From positions 1-64,000 of the forward strand of contig NZ_LQIV01000006.1 in the NCBI RefSeq assembly GCF_001500125.1: DNA of 64,000 bases. Direction: 5' to 3'. Under the pieces are notes generated by a model. That model had not been told where the DNA came from. It saw only the letters and a program-made list of their open reading frames with translations, and searched no databases. The position numbers and the translations under genes were made by a program. This stretch comes from Mycobacterium sp. IS-1742. Its GTDB lineage: Bacteria > Actinomycetota > Actinomycetes > Mycobacteriales > Mycobacteriaceae. Within the stretch, counting starts at the first letter, position 1; each line of letters begins with the position of its first letter. This document shows, in pieces, positions 44,284-54,395 of the stretch.

Positions 44284-46671
44284 ATGGCTGACGACACGAC
44301 CACGACCTCACCGGTCACCGCGCCGCTGCCGATCGCCGACATCCCCGAATCCCCGGCGCCGGCCGAACCACCCAAGTCCGACGCGCCCAAGACCGACTCT
44401 CCCAAGACGACGTCGAGTGCCTCGCGGCGGGTGCGGGCCCGCCTCGCCCGCCGGATGACCGCGCAGCGCAGTGCGGTCAACCCCGTGCTCGAACCGCTGG
44501 TGGCGGTGCACCGGGAGTTCTACCCCAAGGCCGACCTGACGCTGCTGCAGCGCGCCTACGAGGTCGCCGAACAACGGCACGCCGACCAGATGCGCCGCTC
44601 CGGCGACCCGTACATCACCCATCCGCTGGCGGTGGCCAACATCCTCGCCGAACTGGGGATGGACACGACCACGCTGATCGCCGCGCTGCTGCACGACACC
44701 GTCGAGGACACGGGGTACACCCTCGACGCGCTGACCGCCGACTTCGGCGCCGAGGTCGGCCATCTGGTCGACGGGGTCACCAAACTCGACAAGGTGGCGC
44801 TGGGGACCGCCGCCGAGGGCGAGACGATCCGCAAGATGATCATCGCGATGGCGCGTGATCCGCGGGTGCTGGTGATCAAGGTCGCCGACCGGTTGCACAA
44901 CATGCGGACCATGCGGTTCCTGCCGCCGGAGAAGCAGGCGCGCAAGGCCCGGGAGACGCTGGAAGTGATTGCGCCCCTTGCCCACCGGCTGGGGATGGCC
45001 ACGGTCAAGTGGGAGCTCGAGGATCTGTCGTTCGCGATCCTGCACCCGAAGAAATACGACGAGATCGTGCGCCTGGTCGCCGACCGGGCACCGTCGCGCG
45101 ACACGTATCTGGCCAAGGTCCGCGCGGAGATCGTCAACACCCTGACGAAGTCGAAGATCAACGCCACCGTCGAGGGCCGCCCCAAGCACTACTGGTCGAT
45201 CTACCAGAAGATGATCGTCAAGGGCCGCGACTTCGACGACATCCACGACCTGGTGGGCGTGCGCATCCTGTGCGACGAGATCCGCGACTGCTACGCCGCG
45301 GTGGGTGTCGTGCACTCGCTGTGGCAGCCGATGGCGGGGCGGTTCAAGGACTACATCGCCCAGCCCCGCTACGGCGTCTACCAGTCGCTGCACACCACGG
45401 TCGTCGGGCCGGAGGGCAAACCGCTCGAGGTGCAGATCCGCACCCGCGACATGCACCGCACCGCCGAATACGGCATCGCGGCGCACTGGCGGTACAAGGA
45501 AGCCAAGGGCCGCAACGGTGTACCGGCAGGCCACACCGCGGCCGAGATCGACGACATGGCCTGGATGCGTCAGCTCCTCGACTGGCAGCGGGAGGCCGCA
45601 GACCCGGGTGAGTTCCTGGAGTCGCTGCGCTACGACCTCGCGGTCCAGGAGATCTTCGTCTTCACGCCGAAGGGCGACGTGATCACGCTGCCCGCCGGGT
45701 CCACACCGGTCGACTTCGCCTACGCCGTGCACACCGAGGTCGGGCACCGCTGCATCGGCGCGCGGGTCAACGGCCGCCTGGTCGCGCTGGAGCGCAAACT
45801 CGAAAACGGCGAGGTCGTCGAGATCTTCACCTCCAAGGCGCAGGGTGCGGGCCCGTCGCGGGACTGGCAGACCTTCGTGGTGTCCCCGCGCGCCAAGGCC
45901 AAGATCCGCCAGTGGTTCGCCAAGGAGCGCCGCGAGGAGGCTCTCGAAGCCGGTAAGGACGCGATCGGCCGTGAGGTGCGGCGCGGCGGACTTCCGTTGC
46001 AGCGCTTGATGAATGCCGAGTCGATGGCCGCGCTCGCACGGGAGCTTCGCTACGCCGACGTCTCTGCGCTCTACACCGCGGTCGGTGAGGGGCACGTCTC
46101 GGCGCGCCACGTCGTGCAGCGGTTGCTCGCCCAGTTCGGTGGCGACGAGGCCGCCGAGGACGAGCTCGCCGAACGGTCCACCCCGGCGACGATGCCGGTC
46201 CGTCAGCGCAGCACCGACGACACGGGCGTGTCGGTGCCCGGCGCGCCGGGGGTCCTGACGAAGCTGGCCAAGTGCTGCACCCCGGTGCCGGGCGACCAGA
46301 TCATGGGGTTCGTCACCCGCGGTGGCGGGGTCAGCGTGCACCGCACCGACTGCACCAACGCATCCTCGCTCCAGGAGCAGGCCGAACGGATCATCGACGT
46401 CGAGTGGGCCCCGTCGCCGTCGTCGGTGTTCCTGGTGGCCATCCAGGTCGAGGCGCTCGACCGCCACCGGCTGCTCTCCGACGTCACCCGGGTGCTCGCC
46501 GACGAGAAGGTGAACATCCTCTCGGCGTCGGTGACCACGTCGAACGACCGGGTGGCGATCAGCCGCTTCACCTTCGAGATGGGCGACCCCAAGCACCTCG
46601 GCTACCTGCTGCGGGTGGTGCGCAACGTCGAAGGCGTGTACGACGTCTACCGGGTGACCAGCGCGGCCTGA
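44284..46671 (+). CDS. relA: Bifunctional (p)ppGpp synthetase/hydrolase Rel
   Basis: 795 residues. A Ser/Thr/Pro-rich leader (1-50) precedes the HD hydrolase domain with intact metal motifs ([37 protein letters not shown]). The synthetase domain follows ([39 protein letters not shown]), then the TGS domain ([22 protein letters not shown]), a zinc-finger region with [10 protein letters not shown] and a C-terminal ACT domain. Controls the stringent response. GAGGAGG lies nine bases before ATG 44284. Confidence 0.97.
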   Translation: MADDTTTTSPVTAPLPIADIPESPAPAEPPKSDAPKTDSPKTTSSASRRVRARLARRMTAQRSAVNPVLEPLVAVHREFYPKADLTLLQRAYEVAEQRHADQMRRSGDPYITHPLAVANILAELGMDTTTLIAALLHDTVEDTGYTLDALTADFGAEVGHLVDGVTKLDKVALGTAAEGETIRKMIIAMARDPRVLVIKVADRLHNMRTMRFLPPEKQARKARETLEVIAPLAHRLGMATVKWELEDLSFAILHPKKYDEIVRLVADRAPSRDTYLAKVRAEIVNTLTKSKINATVEGRPKHYWSIYQKMIVKGRDFDDIHDLVGVRILCDEIRDCYAAVGVVHSLWQPMAGRFKDYIAQPRYGVYQSLHTTVVGPEGKPLEVQIRTRDMHRTAEYGIAAHWRYKEAKGRNGVPAGHTAAEIDDMAWMRQLLDWQREAADPGEFLESLRYDLAVQEIFVFTPKGDVITLPAGSTPVDFAYAVHTEVGHRCIGARVNGRLVALERKLENGEVVEIFTSKAQGAGPSRDWQTFVVSPRAKAKIRQWFAKERREEALEAGKDAIGREVRRGGLPLQRLMNAESMAALARELRYADVSALYTAVGEGHVSARHVVQRLLAQFGGDEAAEDELAERSTPATMPVRQRSTDDTGVSVPGAPGVLTKLAKCCTPVPGDQIMGFVTRGGGVSVHRTDCTNASSLQEQAERIIDVEWAPSPSSVFLVAIQVEALDRHRLLSDVTRVLADEKVNILSASVTTSNDRVAISRFTFEMGDPKHLGYLLRVVRNVEGVYDVYRVTSAA

Positions 46672-46675
46672 CCGG

Positions 46676-47668
46676 TCAGTCGAGTCGCGCGGTGGTGATC
46701 GTGACCTCAGCGGCCGGTTTCCCGTCGTCCCCGCCGCCGGCGACACCGCGGGCGGCGATCCTGTCGAGCGTCGCCAGGCCGGTGGAGTCGACGGTCCCGA
46801 ACACCGTGTACTTCGGCGGCAGCAGGGTGTCCCCGTAGACGAGCATGAACTGGCTGCCGTTGGTGCCCGGCCCGGTGTTGGCCATCGCCAGCGTGCCCCG
46901 CGGGTAGACGACCGGACGCCGCAGCCCGGGATCCGACAGCCGGTACTGGCTCGTCGGGTATTCGTTCGGGAACCGGTAGCCCGGCCCGCCCGCGCCGGTG
47001 CCGGTCGGATCGCCGCACTGCAGCACCTTCATCGTGCGCGCGGTGGTGAGCCGGTGGCAGGTGGTGTCGTCGAAGAACCCCTGCTGGGCAAGGCTGGCGA
47101 AGTTGTTCACCGTGCAGGGTGACGTGCCGTTGTCGAGTTCGAGGCCGATGTTGCCCTGGCTGGTCGACACGCCGGCGGTGACCGTCGCCGGGTCGGTCGG
47201 CACGCGCCCGGTGCGCGGCGGCCTGACCGGCGCGGCGGCGGGCAGGTCGCTCTTCGGGTACTGGCAGTTGGCGCCGAGATTGCGGGGTGGCACGAAGGCG
47301 GGCAGCCGGTCACCCGACGGCGGTGCGGCGCTGCGGGTGCGGCCGCCGTCGTCGACGCGCAGTTCGCCGGCCTGCTGGGCGACCGCCACCAGGAACAGCA
47401 GGCTGAGGACGACGACGATCACGGTCAGCGCGGTCATGAGGTACCCGATGATCAGGCCGGCGAGCGCGAGGCCGCGGCCGTCCTCCCCGGTCCGTTTGAT
47501 CTGGGACAGCGACAGGTGGCCGAAGACGATGCCCAGCGGTGCGACGAGGAGCGCGCACACCAGCGCGGCCACGGCCCACGAGTTGGTGGTGCGCGGACGC
47601 GGATATCCACCGGGGTGACCGGGCGGGTACCCCGGCGGCGGGGGCCACGGCCCCGGCGGGTGGCTCAT
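46676..47668 (-). CDS. Membrane-anchored cyclophilin-type peptidyl-prolyl isomerase (DUF4190 + PPIase)
   Basis: 330 residues. Pro/Gly-rich start (PPGPWPPPPGYPPGHPGGYP), then a DUF4190-type two-segment membrane region (NSWAVAALVCALLVAPLGIVFGHLSLSQIKR and IIGYLMTALTVIVVVLSL), then an extracellular cyclophilin domain (about 155-330). The domain includes SSTCHRLTT-like DTTCHRLTTARTMKVLQCGDP and RGTLAMANTGPGTNGSQFMLVYG. The active-site Arg after FHR is represented by HRLTT. It starts one base inside the stop of the upstream paralogue (TGATG), so the two form a coupled tandem duplication with different membrane anchors. Confidence 0.88.
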   Translation of the reverse strand: MSHPPGPWPPPPGYPPGHPGGYPRPRTTNSWAVAALVCALLVAPLGIVFGHLSLSQIKRTGEDGRGLALAGLIIGYLMTALTVIVVVLSLLFLVAVAQQAGELRVDDGGRTRSAAPPSGDRLPAFVPPRNLGANCQYPKSDLPAAAPVRPPRTGRVPTDPATVTAGVSTSQGNIGLELDNGTSPCTVNNFASLAQQGFFDDTTCHRLTTARTMKVLQCGDPTGTGAGGPGYRFPNEYPTSQYRLSDPGLRRPVVYPRGTLAMANTGPGTNGSQFMLVYGDTLLPPKYTVFGTVDSTGLATLDRIAARGVAGGGDDGKPAAEVTITTARLD

Positions 47669-48549
47669 CAGTCCAGCAGGATCGTCTTGACCTGGACCTC
47701 GTCGGTCGGTGCGCCGTCCTGACCGCCGCCTTGGACGCCGGCCGCGGCGATCTTGTCCAGCGTGGCCAGGCCGGTGTCGTCGATGCGGCCGAACACGGTG
47801 TAGCCGGGCGGCAGCTGGCTGTCCTTGTAGACGAGGAAGAACTGGCTGCCGTTGGTGTTGGGTCCGGCGTTGGCCATCGCCAGCGTCCCGCGCGGGTAGA
47901 GCACCGCTTCCTGCAGTGCGGGGTCGTCCGGCTGATACTGGTTCGTCGGGTATTCGTTGGCGAACTCGTAACCCGGTCCGCCGGTGCCCTCGCCGGTCGG
48001 GTCGCCGCACTGCAGCACCGACAGCGCCGGGCTGGTGGTCAGCCGGTGGCACGGCGTGTCGTTGAAGTAACCCTGCTGCGCCAGGCTGGCGAAGCTGTTG
48101 ACCGTGCACGGCGCCTTGGCGTTGTCGAGCAGCAGACCGAGATTGCCCTGGTTGGTGGACATGCTGACGCTGACCTCGGCGGGGTCGGTGGGCACGGTGC
48201 CCGTACGCGGCGGGTTGACCTGCTTGCTCGCCGGTCCGGCCCCGGGGTACTGGCAGTCGGCGCCCAGACCGGCAGGCGGCGCGAACGCGGGCAGCCGGCC
48301 GTCCGCGGCCGGCTGAGCGGGCGCCCCCGAGGTGGTCGGGCTGGGGGTCTGCGCCGATGCGGTGGTGTCCGACGAGTCGCCGTCGGTGAGCACGATCGTC
48401 GCGACGACGACGCCGATCACGGCGAGCGCCGCCACCGCCGAACCGGCGATCGTCGCGATCCGCCGCTTACGCGCCTTCTCGGCCCGGCGTTCGAGCTGCC
48501 GTTCGAGTTTGCGTTTGGCCGCCTCGCGTCGCTGTTCGTTTGTCGGCAC
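47668..48549 (-). CDS. ppiB: Membrane-anchored cyclophilin-type peptidyl-prolyl isomerase
   Basis: 293 residues from GTG 48549, with AGGAGG about ten bases upstream. A charged coiled-coil start (NEQRREAAKRKLERQLERRAEK), one membrane segment (about 32-56), a Ser/Thr/Pro linker, then the cyclophilin domain. The domain includes CTVNSFASLAQQGYFNDTPCHRL, GGPGYEFANEYP and GTLAMANAGPNTNGSQFFLVY. Extracytoplasmic folding catalyst, equivalent to Rv2582-type PpiB. Divergent from the glyoxalase II gene. Confidence 0.92.
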   Translation of the reverse strand: MPTNEQRREAAKRKLERQLERRAEKARKRRIATIAGSAVAALAVIGVVVATIVLTDGDSSDTTASAQTPSPTTSGAPAQPAADGRLPAFAPPAGLGADCQYPGAGPASKQVNPPRTGTVPTDPAEVSVSMSTNQGNLGLLLDNAKAPCTVNSFASLAQQGYFNDTPCHRLTTSPALSVLQCGDPTGEGTGGPGYEFANEYPTNQYQPDDPALQEAVLYPRGTLAMANAGPNTNGSQFFLVYKDSQLPPGYTVFGRIDDTGLATLDKIAAAGVQGGGQDGAPTDEVQVKTILLD

Positions 48550-48680
48550 CGCCGCTGTCCTCCTCGTCTGCGCGGTCATACCCGCGTCCGGTCGGCACCG
48601 AGTGTGCCAAAAGTTGCTGAGGGTCAGGTGAACGACCCGCTGGAAAGGGTCACCCCGTCCGGCATGGGAAACTGGCATAC

Positions 48681-49346
48681 GTGTTGATCACCGGATTTCC
48701 GGCGGGCATGCTGGCGTGCAACTGCTACGTGCTCGCCCAGCGGCCGGGGTCGGACGCGATCGTCGTCGACCCGGGGCAGCGGGCCATGGCGCCGCTGCGC
48801 CGTGTCCTCGACGAACACCGACTCACCCCGGCGGCGGTGCTGTTGACGCACGGCCACATCGACCACATCTGGTCGGCGCAGAAGGTCGCCGACACCTACG
48901 GCTGCCCGGCCTACATCCACCCCGAGGACCGGTTCATGCTCACCGATCCGATCAAGGGTTTCGGACCCCGGATCGGGCAGATGCTGATGGGGGCGCTGTT
49001 CCGGGAGCCGCGGCAGCTCGTCGAGTTCGACCGCGACGGGCAGACGCTCGACCTCGGCGGTATGCCGGTGACCGTCGACCCCACGCCCGGCCACACCCGC
49101 GGGTCGGTGGTCTTCCGGCTGCCGGGAGACACCACACCGGTGGCGCTGACCGGTGACACCCTGTTCCGCGGTTCCGTCGGCCGCACCGACCTGCCCGGCG
49201 GCAGTGGTCGCGACCTGCTGGGGTCCATCCTGACCAAACTGCTGGTGCTCGACGACGACACCGTCGTGCTGCCCGGGCATGGACCGGCCTCCACGATCGG
49301 CGACGAACGCCGCACCAACCCGTTCCTCGAAGGGCTCAGACTGTGA
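48681..49346 (+). CDS. Metallo-beta-lactamase-fold hydrolase, glyoxalase II-like
   Basis: 221 residues. The metal motif H-x-H-x-DH is THGHIDHIW; other ligands are in [19 protein letters not shown] (Asp) and LPGHGPAST (His). Size and the [15 protein letters not shown] segment match the short glyoxalase II/YcbL group that hydrolyses thioesters such as S-lactoylglutathione or mycothiol analogues. Starts at GTG 48681; the stop overlaps hisS (GTGA). Confidence 0.9.
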   Translation: MLITGFPAGMLACNCYVLAQRPGSDAIVVDPGQRAMAPLRRVLDEHRLTPAAVLLTHGHIDHIWSAQKVADTYGCPAYIHPEDRFMLTDPIKGFGPRIGQMLMGALFREPRQLVEFDRDGQTLDLGGMPVTVDPTPGHTRGSVVFRLPGDTTPVALTGDTLFRGSVGRTDLPGGSGRDLLGSILTKLLVLDDDTVVLPGHGPASTIGDERRTNPFLEGLRL

Positions 49347-50599
49347 CCGAGACCGTCTTCCAGGCGCCCAAGGGCGTCCCGGACTACCTCCCGCCGGAGT
49401 CGGCGCAGTTCGTCGCCGTCCGCGACGGGTTGCTCACCGCGGCGCGGCGGGCCGGATACGGCGACGTGGAACTCCCGATCTTCGAGGACACCGCGCTGTT
49501 CGCGCGCGGGGTGGGGGAGTCCACCGATGTGGTGAGCAAGGAGATGTACACCTTCGCCGACCGCGGGGACCGGTCGGTGACGCTGCGGCCCGAGGGGACC
49601 GCGGGGGTGATCCGCGCGGTGATCCAGCACCGGCTCGACCGCGGGGCGCTGCCCGTCAAACTCTGCTACTCCGGGCCGTTCTTCCGCTACGAGCGGCCGC
49701 AGGCCGGGCGCTACCGCCAGCTCCAGCAGGTCGGCGTCGAGGCGATCGGGGTGGACGACCCGGCGCTCGACGCCGAGGTGATCGCGGTCGCCTACGCCGG
49801 CTTCCGGTCACTGGGCCTCGACGGCTTCCGCCTGGAACTCACCTCTCTCGGTGACGACACCTGCCGGCCGCAGTACCGGGAACTGTTGCAGGACTTCCTG
49901 TTCCGGCTCGACCTCGACGAGGACACCCGGCGCCGTGCGGAGATCAACCCGCTGCGCGTCCTCGACGACAAGCGCCCGCACGTGCGCGAGATGACCGCCG
50001 ACGCTCCGGTGATGCTGGACCACCTGTCCGACAGCGCCAAAGCGCATTTCGAGACGGTGCAGACGCATCTGCACGCTCTCGGTGTGCCGTTCGTGATCAA
50101 CCCGCGTATGGTGCGCGGCCTCGACTACTACACCAAGACCACGTTCGAATTCGTCCACGACGGCCTCGGCGCGCAATCCGGCATCGGTGGCGGCGGCCGT
50201 TACGACGGGCTGATGCGACGGCTGGGCGGGCAGGACGTCTCGGGCATCGGGTTCGGGCTGGGGGTCGACCGCACGGTGCTGGCGTTGCGGGCCGAGGGGA
50301 AGGCGGCGGACGAGGCGGCGCGCATCGACGTGTACTGCATCCCGTCCGCGCCCGACGCGAAGGTCGACGTCGCCGTGCTGGCCGCCGATCTGCGCCGGGC
50401 CGGCGTCCGCGCCGACGTGGCGTACGGCGATCGCAGCCTCAAGGCCGCCCTCAAGGCGGCGGACCGCACTGGCGCGTCCGTCGCGCTGATCGCCGACCCC
50501 GGGGTCGCCGCGGTGAAGGTGAAGAACCTCGGCACCGGCGACCAGACCGAGGTCGCGCGCGAAGACGTTGTGGCCGAGGTCGTTTCGCGGTTGCGCTAG
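49343..50599 (+). CDS. hisS: Histidyl-tRNA synthetase
   Basis: 418 residues, class II. Motif 1 region [25 protein letters not shown], motif 2 [16 protein letters not shown], histidine-specific loops [13 protein letters not shown] and [15 protein letters not shown], motif 3 [15 protein letters not shown], then the anticodon-binding domain. GTG 49343 overlaps the glyoxalase gene. Its TAG stop overlaps by four bases the stop of the convergent alcohol dehydrogenase. Confidence 0.97.
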   Translation: MTETVFQAPKGVPDYLPPESAQFVAVRDGLLTAARRAGYGDVELPIFEDTALFARGVGESTDVVSKEMYTFADRGDRSVTLRPEGTAGVIRAVIQHRLDRGALPVKLCYSGPFFRYERPQAGRYRQLQQVGVEAIGVDDPALDAEVIAVAYAGFRSLGLDGFRLELTSLGDDTCRPQYRELLQDFLFRLDLDEDTRRRAEINPLRVLDDKRPHVREMTADAPVMLDHLSDSAKAHFETVQTHLHALGVPFVINPRMVRGLDYYTKTTFEFVHDGLGAQSGIGGGGRYDGLMRRLGGQDVSGIGFGLGVDRTVLALRAEGKAADEAARIDVYCIPSAPDAKVDVAVLAADLRRAGVRADVAYGDRSLKAALKAADRTGASVALIADPGVAAVKVKNLGTGDQTEVAREDVVAEVVSRLR

Positions 50600-51753
50600 G
50601 GTGCGACCGCGGTGCTGCGCGGGTCGATGAGGATCTTCGCGTGCGCCTCGGCCGATCCCAGCACCTCGAAGGCGGTCGCGACGCCGTCGAGGCCGACGGT
50701 GCCGGTGACGAGCGCCGACGCGTCGAGCTTGCCCTCGGCGAGCAGGTGCAGCGTGTCCCGGAACTCCAGCGGCGTGTAGGCGAAGACGAATCGCAGGTCG
50801 ATCTCCTTCGCGTTCGCCAGGGTGGGCCGGAAGCGGTCCTCGCCCATGCAGACGCCGACCACGATGACCCGGGACTGGAGCGGGGCGGCGGCGATGATGC
50901 CGTCGATCATCCCGGGCAGCCCGACGCATTCGAACACGATCGGCCGTTTCGGTCCCGCGGCGCCCAGCGCGTCGGCGGCCCGGTACAGGTGCGACCAGCC
51001 GGGCAGCCGGCGCAACTTCTCCATGGAGCCGACCCCGAGCTCGTAGAGTTGCGGCGCCTCGGTGACCGCGCCCCGCTGACCGCACGCCTCGTAGGGGGAG
51101 TCGACGGCCGGGTCGACCACCACGTCGGCGCCGCAGCGGGTGGCGAGCGCACGTCGTGTGGCGGAGAAGTCGCTGGCGACGATCTGGCGCACACCGAGCG
51201 CCTTGAGATGGCAGATCACCGCGAGCCCGACCGGCCCGCAGCCGATCACGATCGCCGCGTCGCGTCTGCGGATCTCGCTGCGCCGCACGGCATGTAGGGC
51301 GACGGCCATCGGCTCGGTCAGCGCCGCGATGTCGAGGTCGAGACCGTTGGGGACGGCGAAGCTCATCGACGCCTCGGCCAGGACCTGCTCGGCGAAGCCG
51401 CCAGGGGCCAGCGGCGACAGGCCGGTCAGGTGGACGCCGCCGGCCGCCCGTACCAGCGGGAAGGACACCACGGGCGTGCCCGGCTTGAACTCCTTGCCCA
51501 CACCCTTGCCGCGTTCGGCCACCTCACCGCAGAACTCGTGGCCGAGGACGACCGGCGTGTCGCCTCGCATGAAGTCCGGATAGCCGAGGTGGTCCATGAC
51601 GTCGGTCAACTCGTCGGCGTGGTCCTTGGCGTGCAGGTCGGATCCACAGATTCCGCAGCGTCGCACGTCGAGGACCAGTTGGCCCTTCGCCGGCTGTGGG
51701 GTGGGCAGGTCGACCACCGACAGGGTGCCGCGTTCGCAGCTGACGGCCTTCAT
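50596..51753 (-). CDS. Zinc-dependent alcohol dehydrogenase (MDR family)
   Basis: 385 residues. Catalytic zinc ligands are Cys in [11 protein letters not shown] and the His/Glu in [11 protein letters not shown]. The cofactor domain has [20 protein letters not shown] and [12 protein letters not shown], with Asp suggesting NAD. The four-Cys structural zinc lobe seems absent or altered: after [15 protein letters not shown] the expected run of Cys residues is missing. Substrate unknown. It converges on hisS and follows the urt operon by 14 bases, so it may be transcribed with it. Confidence 0.85.
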   Translation of the reverse strand: MKAVSCERGTLSVVDLPTPQPAKGQLVLDVRRCGICGSDLHAKDHADELTDVMDHLGYPDFMRGDTPVVLGHEFCGEVAERGKGVGKEFKPGTPVVSFPLVRAAGGVHLTGLSPLAPGGFAEQVLAEASMSFAVPNGLDLDIAALTEPMAVALHAVRRSEIRRRDAAIVIGCGPVGLAVICHLKALGVRQIVASDFSATRRALATRCGADVVVDPAVDSPYEACGQRGAVTEAPQLYELGVGSMEKLRRLPGWSHLYRAADALGAAGPKRPIVFECVGLPGMIDGIIAAAPLQSRVIVVGVCMGEDRFRPTLANAKEIDLRFVFAYTPLEFRDTLHLLAEGKLDASALVTGTVGLDGVATAFEVLGSAEAHAKILIDPRSTAVAP

Positions 51754-51767
51754 GGGCCGACAGTAGC

Positions 51768-52460
51768 TCAGATCGCCATCGCCGCCCGCACATCGGCCTC
51801 CGACGCCGAACCACCGGTGCCGCTGGAGGTGATGCGGCCGGCTTCGAGGATGTAGTACCGCTGCGACGATTCCAGTGCGAAGCCGATGTGCTGTTCGACG
51901 AGCAGCACACCGAGGTCGCCGCGAGCGGTCAACGCGGTGATCGCCGCTTCGATCTCGGCGACCACGGACGGCTGGATGCCTTCGGTGGGTTCGTCGAGGA
52001 TCAGGCACTTCGGGCTGGTGATCAGTGCGCGGGCGATCGCGAGCTGTTGCCGCTGCCCGCCCGAGAGCAGGCCGGCGCGGCGGGTCAACAGTTCCTTGAG
52101 CGCCGGGAACAGGTCGAGTTGCTCGTCGATCAGCTGTCTGCCGTTCTTGCGGCCGTCGGCGACCACCTGCAGATTCTCCGCGGTGGTCAGCTGCCCGAAC
52201 GACTGCTGTCCCTGCGGGACGTAGGCCAGTCCCCGGGCCACCCGCGCGCTGGGCCGCAGCCTGGTGATGTCCTCACCGTCGAACAGCACCCGACCGCCCG
52301 TGCATTTGAGCAGCCCGACCGCCGCGCGCAGCAGCGTCGTCTTCCCCGCGCCGTTGTGACCCATCACCGCGGCCACCCCGTCGGAGGGCACCTCGACACT
52401 CGCGCCGTGGATGACCTGTGACCGCCCGTACCCGGTACGGATGTCGACGAGCTGCAGCAT
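51768..52460 (-). CDS. urtE: Urea ABC transporter ATP-binding protein UrtE
   Basis: 230 residues. LivF-type ATPase: Walker A GHNGAGKTTLL, Q-loop YVPQGQQSFGQLT, signature LSGGQRQQLAIARAL, Walker B CLILDEPTEGIQPS and the switch His in VEQHIGF. The TEGIQPS sequence after Walker B is characteristic of UrtE rather than amino-acid transporters. ATG 52460 overlaps no other start; the frame extends upstream into urtD, giving only unsupported codons. Last urt gene. Confidence 0.93.
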   Translation of the reverse strand: MLQLVDIRTGYGRSQVIHGASVEVPSDGVAAVMGHNGAGKTTLLRAAVGLLKCTGGRVLFDGEDITRLRPSARVARGLAYVPQGQQSFGQLTTAENLQVVADGRKNGRQLIDEQLDLFPALKELLTRRAGLLSGGQRQQLAIARALITSPKCLILDEPTEGIQPSVVAEIEAAITALTARGDLGVLLVEQHIGFALESSQRYYILEAGRITSSGTGGSASEADVRAAMAI

Positions 52461-52461
52461 G

Positions 52462-53289
52462 TCAGTCACCTTCCACGACGAGGTCGCCGTCGATACCGTC
52501 CGCACCGGCCGCCGCCGTGCCCAGGTACACCTCCTGCACCTTCGGGTTGGCCTGCACCTCGGCGACCGATCCTTCGGCGATCACCTGACCCCGGGCCAGC
52601 ACGGTCACCGACGTCGCGAACGCACGCATGAAGTCCATATCGTGCTCGACCACGACCACGGTGCGCTGACCGCCGATGCGCCGCAACAGATTCCCGGTCT
52701 CCTCGCGCTCCTCGGTGCTCATCCCGGCCACGGGTTCGTCGAGCAGCAGCACGTCCGCGTTCTGGACGAGCAGCATGCCGATCTCGAGCCACTGCTTCTG
52801 CCCGTGCGCCAGCACGCCGGCGGGTTTGTCCGCCATCTCGGTCAGGCCGACGGTCTCCAGCGCTTCCTCGATGGCCGGTGACACTCCGTGCCTGCGGCGC
52901 AGCAGCGTCCAGACCGACCGGTGTGCGCCCGCGGCGATGTCGAGGTTCTGCAGCACGGTGAGCTGTTCGAAGACACTCGCCGTCTGAAAGGTCCGTCCGA
53001 CGCCGAGCTTGGCGATCTGGTGCACCTTCTTGCCGAGCAGTTCGACGCCGGACTTGTTGACCGACCCGGACGCGTTGACCAGACCGGTGATCGCGTCGAT
53101 GACCGTCGTCTTGCCGGCCCCGTTCGGCCCGATGAGGAAACGCAGGTCACCCTGGAACAGGGTGAGGTTCACATCGCTGACCGCCTTGAACCCGTCGAAA
53201 TCGACGGTCAGCCCGCGGACTTCGAGATACTCCGCACCCATGCCGGCGTTGCCGCCTGCGACCGGTTCGCGGTCGGTGGTGGTGGTCAT
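52462..53289 (-). CDS. urtD: Urea ABC transporter ATP-binding protein UrtD
   Basis: 275 residues. LivG-type ATPase: Walker A GPNGAGKTTVID, GRTFQTASVFEQLTV, the modified signature LAHGQKQWLEIGMLL, Walker B VLLLDEPVAGMSTEE and VVVEHDMDFMR. AHGQKQWLEIGM replacing the usual LSGGQ is a known feature of UrtD. Its start overlaps the urtC stop by four bases, and its own stop lies one base before the urtE start. Confidence 0.93.
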   Translation of the reverse strand: MTTTTDREPVAGGNAGMGAEYLEVRGLTVDFDGFKAVSDVNLTLFQGDLRFLIGPNGAGKTTVIDAITGLVNASGSVNKSGVELLGKKVHQIAKLGVGRTFQTASVFEQLTVLQNLDIAAGAHRSVWTLLRRRHGVSPAIEEALETVGLTEMADKPAGVLAHGQKQWLEIGMLLVQNADVLLLDEPVAGMSTEEREETGNLLRRIGGQRTVVVVEHDMDFMRAFATSVTVLARGQVIAEGSVAEVQANPKVQEVYLGTAAAGADGIDGDLVVEGD

Positions 53290-54395
53290 GTGGGCGCTCC
53301 CACCTTCTCGGGTTCCGGGTCGGGATCCGGTTGCGCGGCCGCGGGTTCGGCCTTCTTCCTCCGGCGCCGTGTGAGCAGCACGCCGAGGCCGGCCAGACCG
53401 GCGGGGAAGAACCCGACGACGACGATGAACAGCAGCCCCTGGGCGTAGATCCACTCCGACGGGAAGCGTTCGGAGAACAGCGTCTGCGCCCACGCCACGC
53501 CGATGGCGCCGAGGACCGGCCCGAGCAGCGTGGTGCGGCCGCCGATCGCGACGCCGATGAGGAAGGCGATCGACGGAAGGATGCCCACCTGGGACGGCGC
53601 CATGAACCCGACGATCGGGGCGAACAGCGCACCGGCGATGCTGGCGAACAGTGCGGCCACGGTGTAGGCGACGACCTTGATGTTGGCGGGATCGTAGCCG
53701 AGGAAGCGCACGCGCTCCTCCCCGTCGCGGACCGCGACGAGCAGTTCGCCGTAGCGGCTCTGCATGAGCTGGCGCGCCACCGCCACGACGATCAGCAGCA
53801 CGGCCGCGGCGATGAAGTACAGCATCTGCTTGTTGACCGGATCGTTGAGCGCGAACCCGAAGAACGTCCGGAAGTTGGTGAGGCCGTTGCTTCCGCCCAG
53901 CCCGGTCTGCCCGACCAGCAGGATGGCCAGCGCGGCCGCCAGGGCCTGGGACAGGATCGCGAAGTAGGCGCCCTTGACCCGGCGTTTGAACACCCCGAAC
54001 CCCAGCACCGCGGCGATGCCGGTCGGGATGACGACGATGGCCAGCAGCGTGACGGCGGGCGAGGCGAACGGCGCCCAATAGCCGGGTAGATCGCGCACAC
54101 CGGCGATCTGCATGAAGTCCGGCACGTCGTCTCCGCGCAGCTGTGCGTCGGAGATCTTGAGGTGCATGCCCATCATGTATCCGCCGAGGCCGAAGAACAC
54201 CCCCTGACCGAGGACCAGCATTCCGCCCCGGCCCCATGCCAGGCCGATGCCGACCGCGACGATCGCGAAGCAGAGGAATTTGCCCAGCAGGCCGAGCCGG
54301 AAATCCGACAGGACCGCGGGCGCGACCGCGAAGAGCAGGAGCGCCGCGACGCCGAACCCCGCCCACGTCTGCCACCGCCCGAGCAGCGTCCTCAT
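53286..54395 (-). CDS. urtC: Urea ABC transporter permease UrtC
   Basis: 369 residues, LivM-type permease with about ten membrane segments. GLAWGRGGMLVLGQGVFFGLGGY, then LKISDAQLRGDDVPDFMQIAG and NGLTNFRTFFGFALND are typical UrtC blocks, as is the permease EAA-like loop DGEERVRFLGYDPANIKVVAY. Basic/Pro-rich C-terminus. ATG 54395 overlaps the urtB stop (ATGA). Pairs with UrtB to form the pore for urea or short amides. Confidence 0.93.
   Translation of the reverse strand: MRTLLGRWQTWAGFGVAALLLFAVAPAVLSDFRLGLLGKFLCFAIVAVGIGLAWGRGGMLVLGQGVFFGLGGYMMGMHLKISDAQLRGDDVPDFMQIAGVRDLPGYWAPFASPAVTLLAIVVIPTGIAAVLGFGVFKRRVKGAYFAILSQALAAALAILLVGQTGLGGSNGLTNFRTFFGFALNDPVNKQMLYFIAAAVLLIVVAVARQLMQSRYGELLVAVRDGEERVRFLGYDPANIKVVAYTVAALFASIAGALFAPIVGFMAPSQVGILPSIAFLIGVAIGGRTTLLGPVLGAIGVAWAQTLFSERFPSEWIYAQGLLFIVVVGFFPAGLAGLGVLLTRRRRKKAEPAAAQPDPDPEPEKVGAPT

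Noticed and set aside
44308..46746. 812-codon open frame antisense to rel
   Set aside because: The rel gene on the plus strand has all expected domains; the antisense product is low-complexity and arises from GC codon bias.
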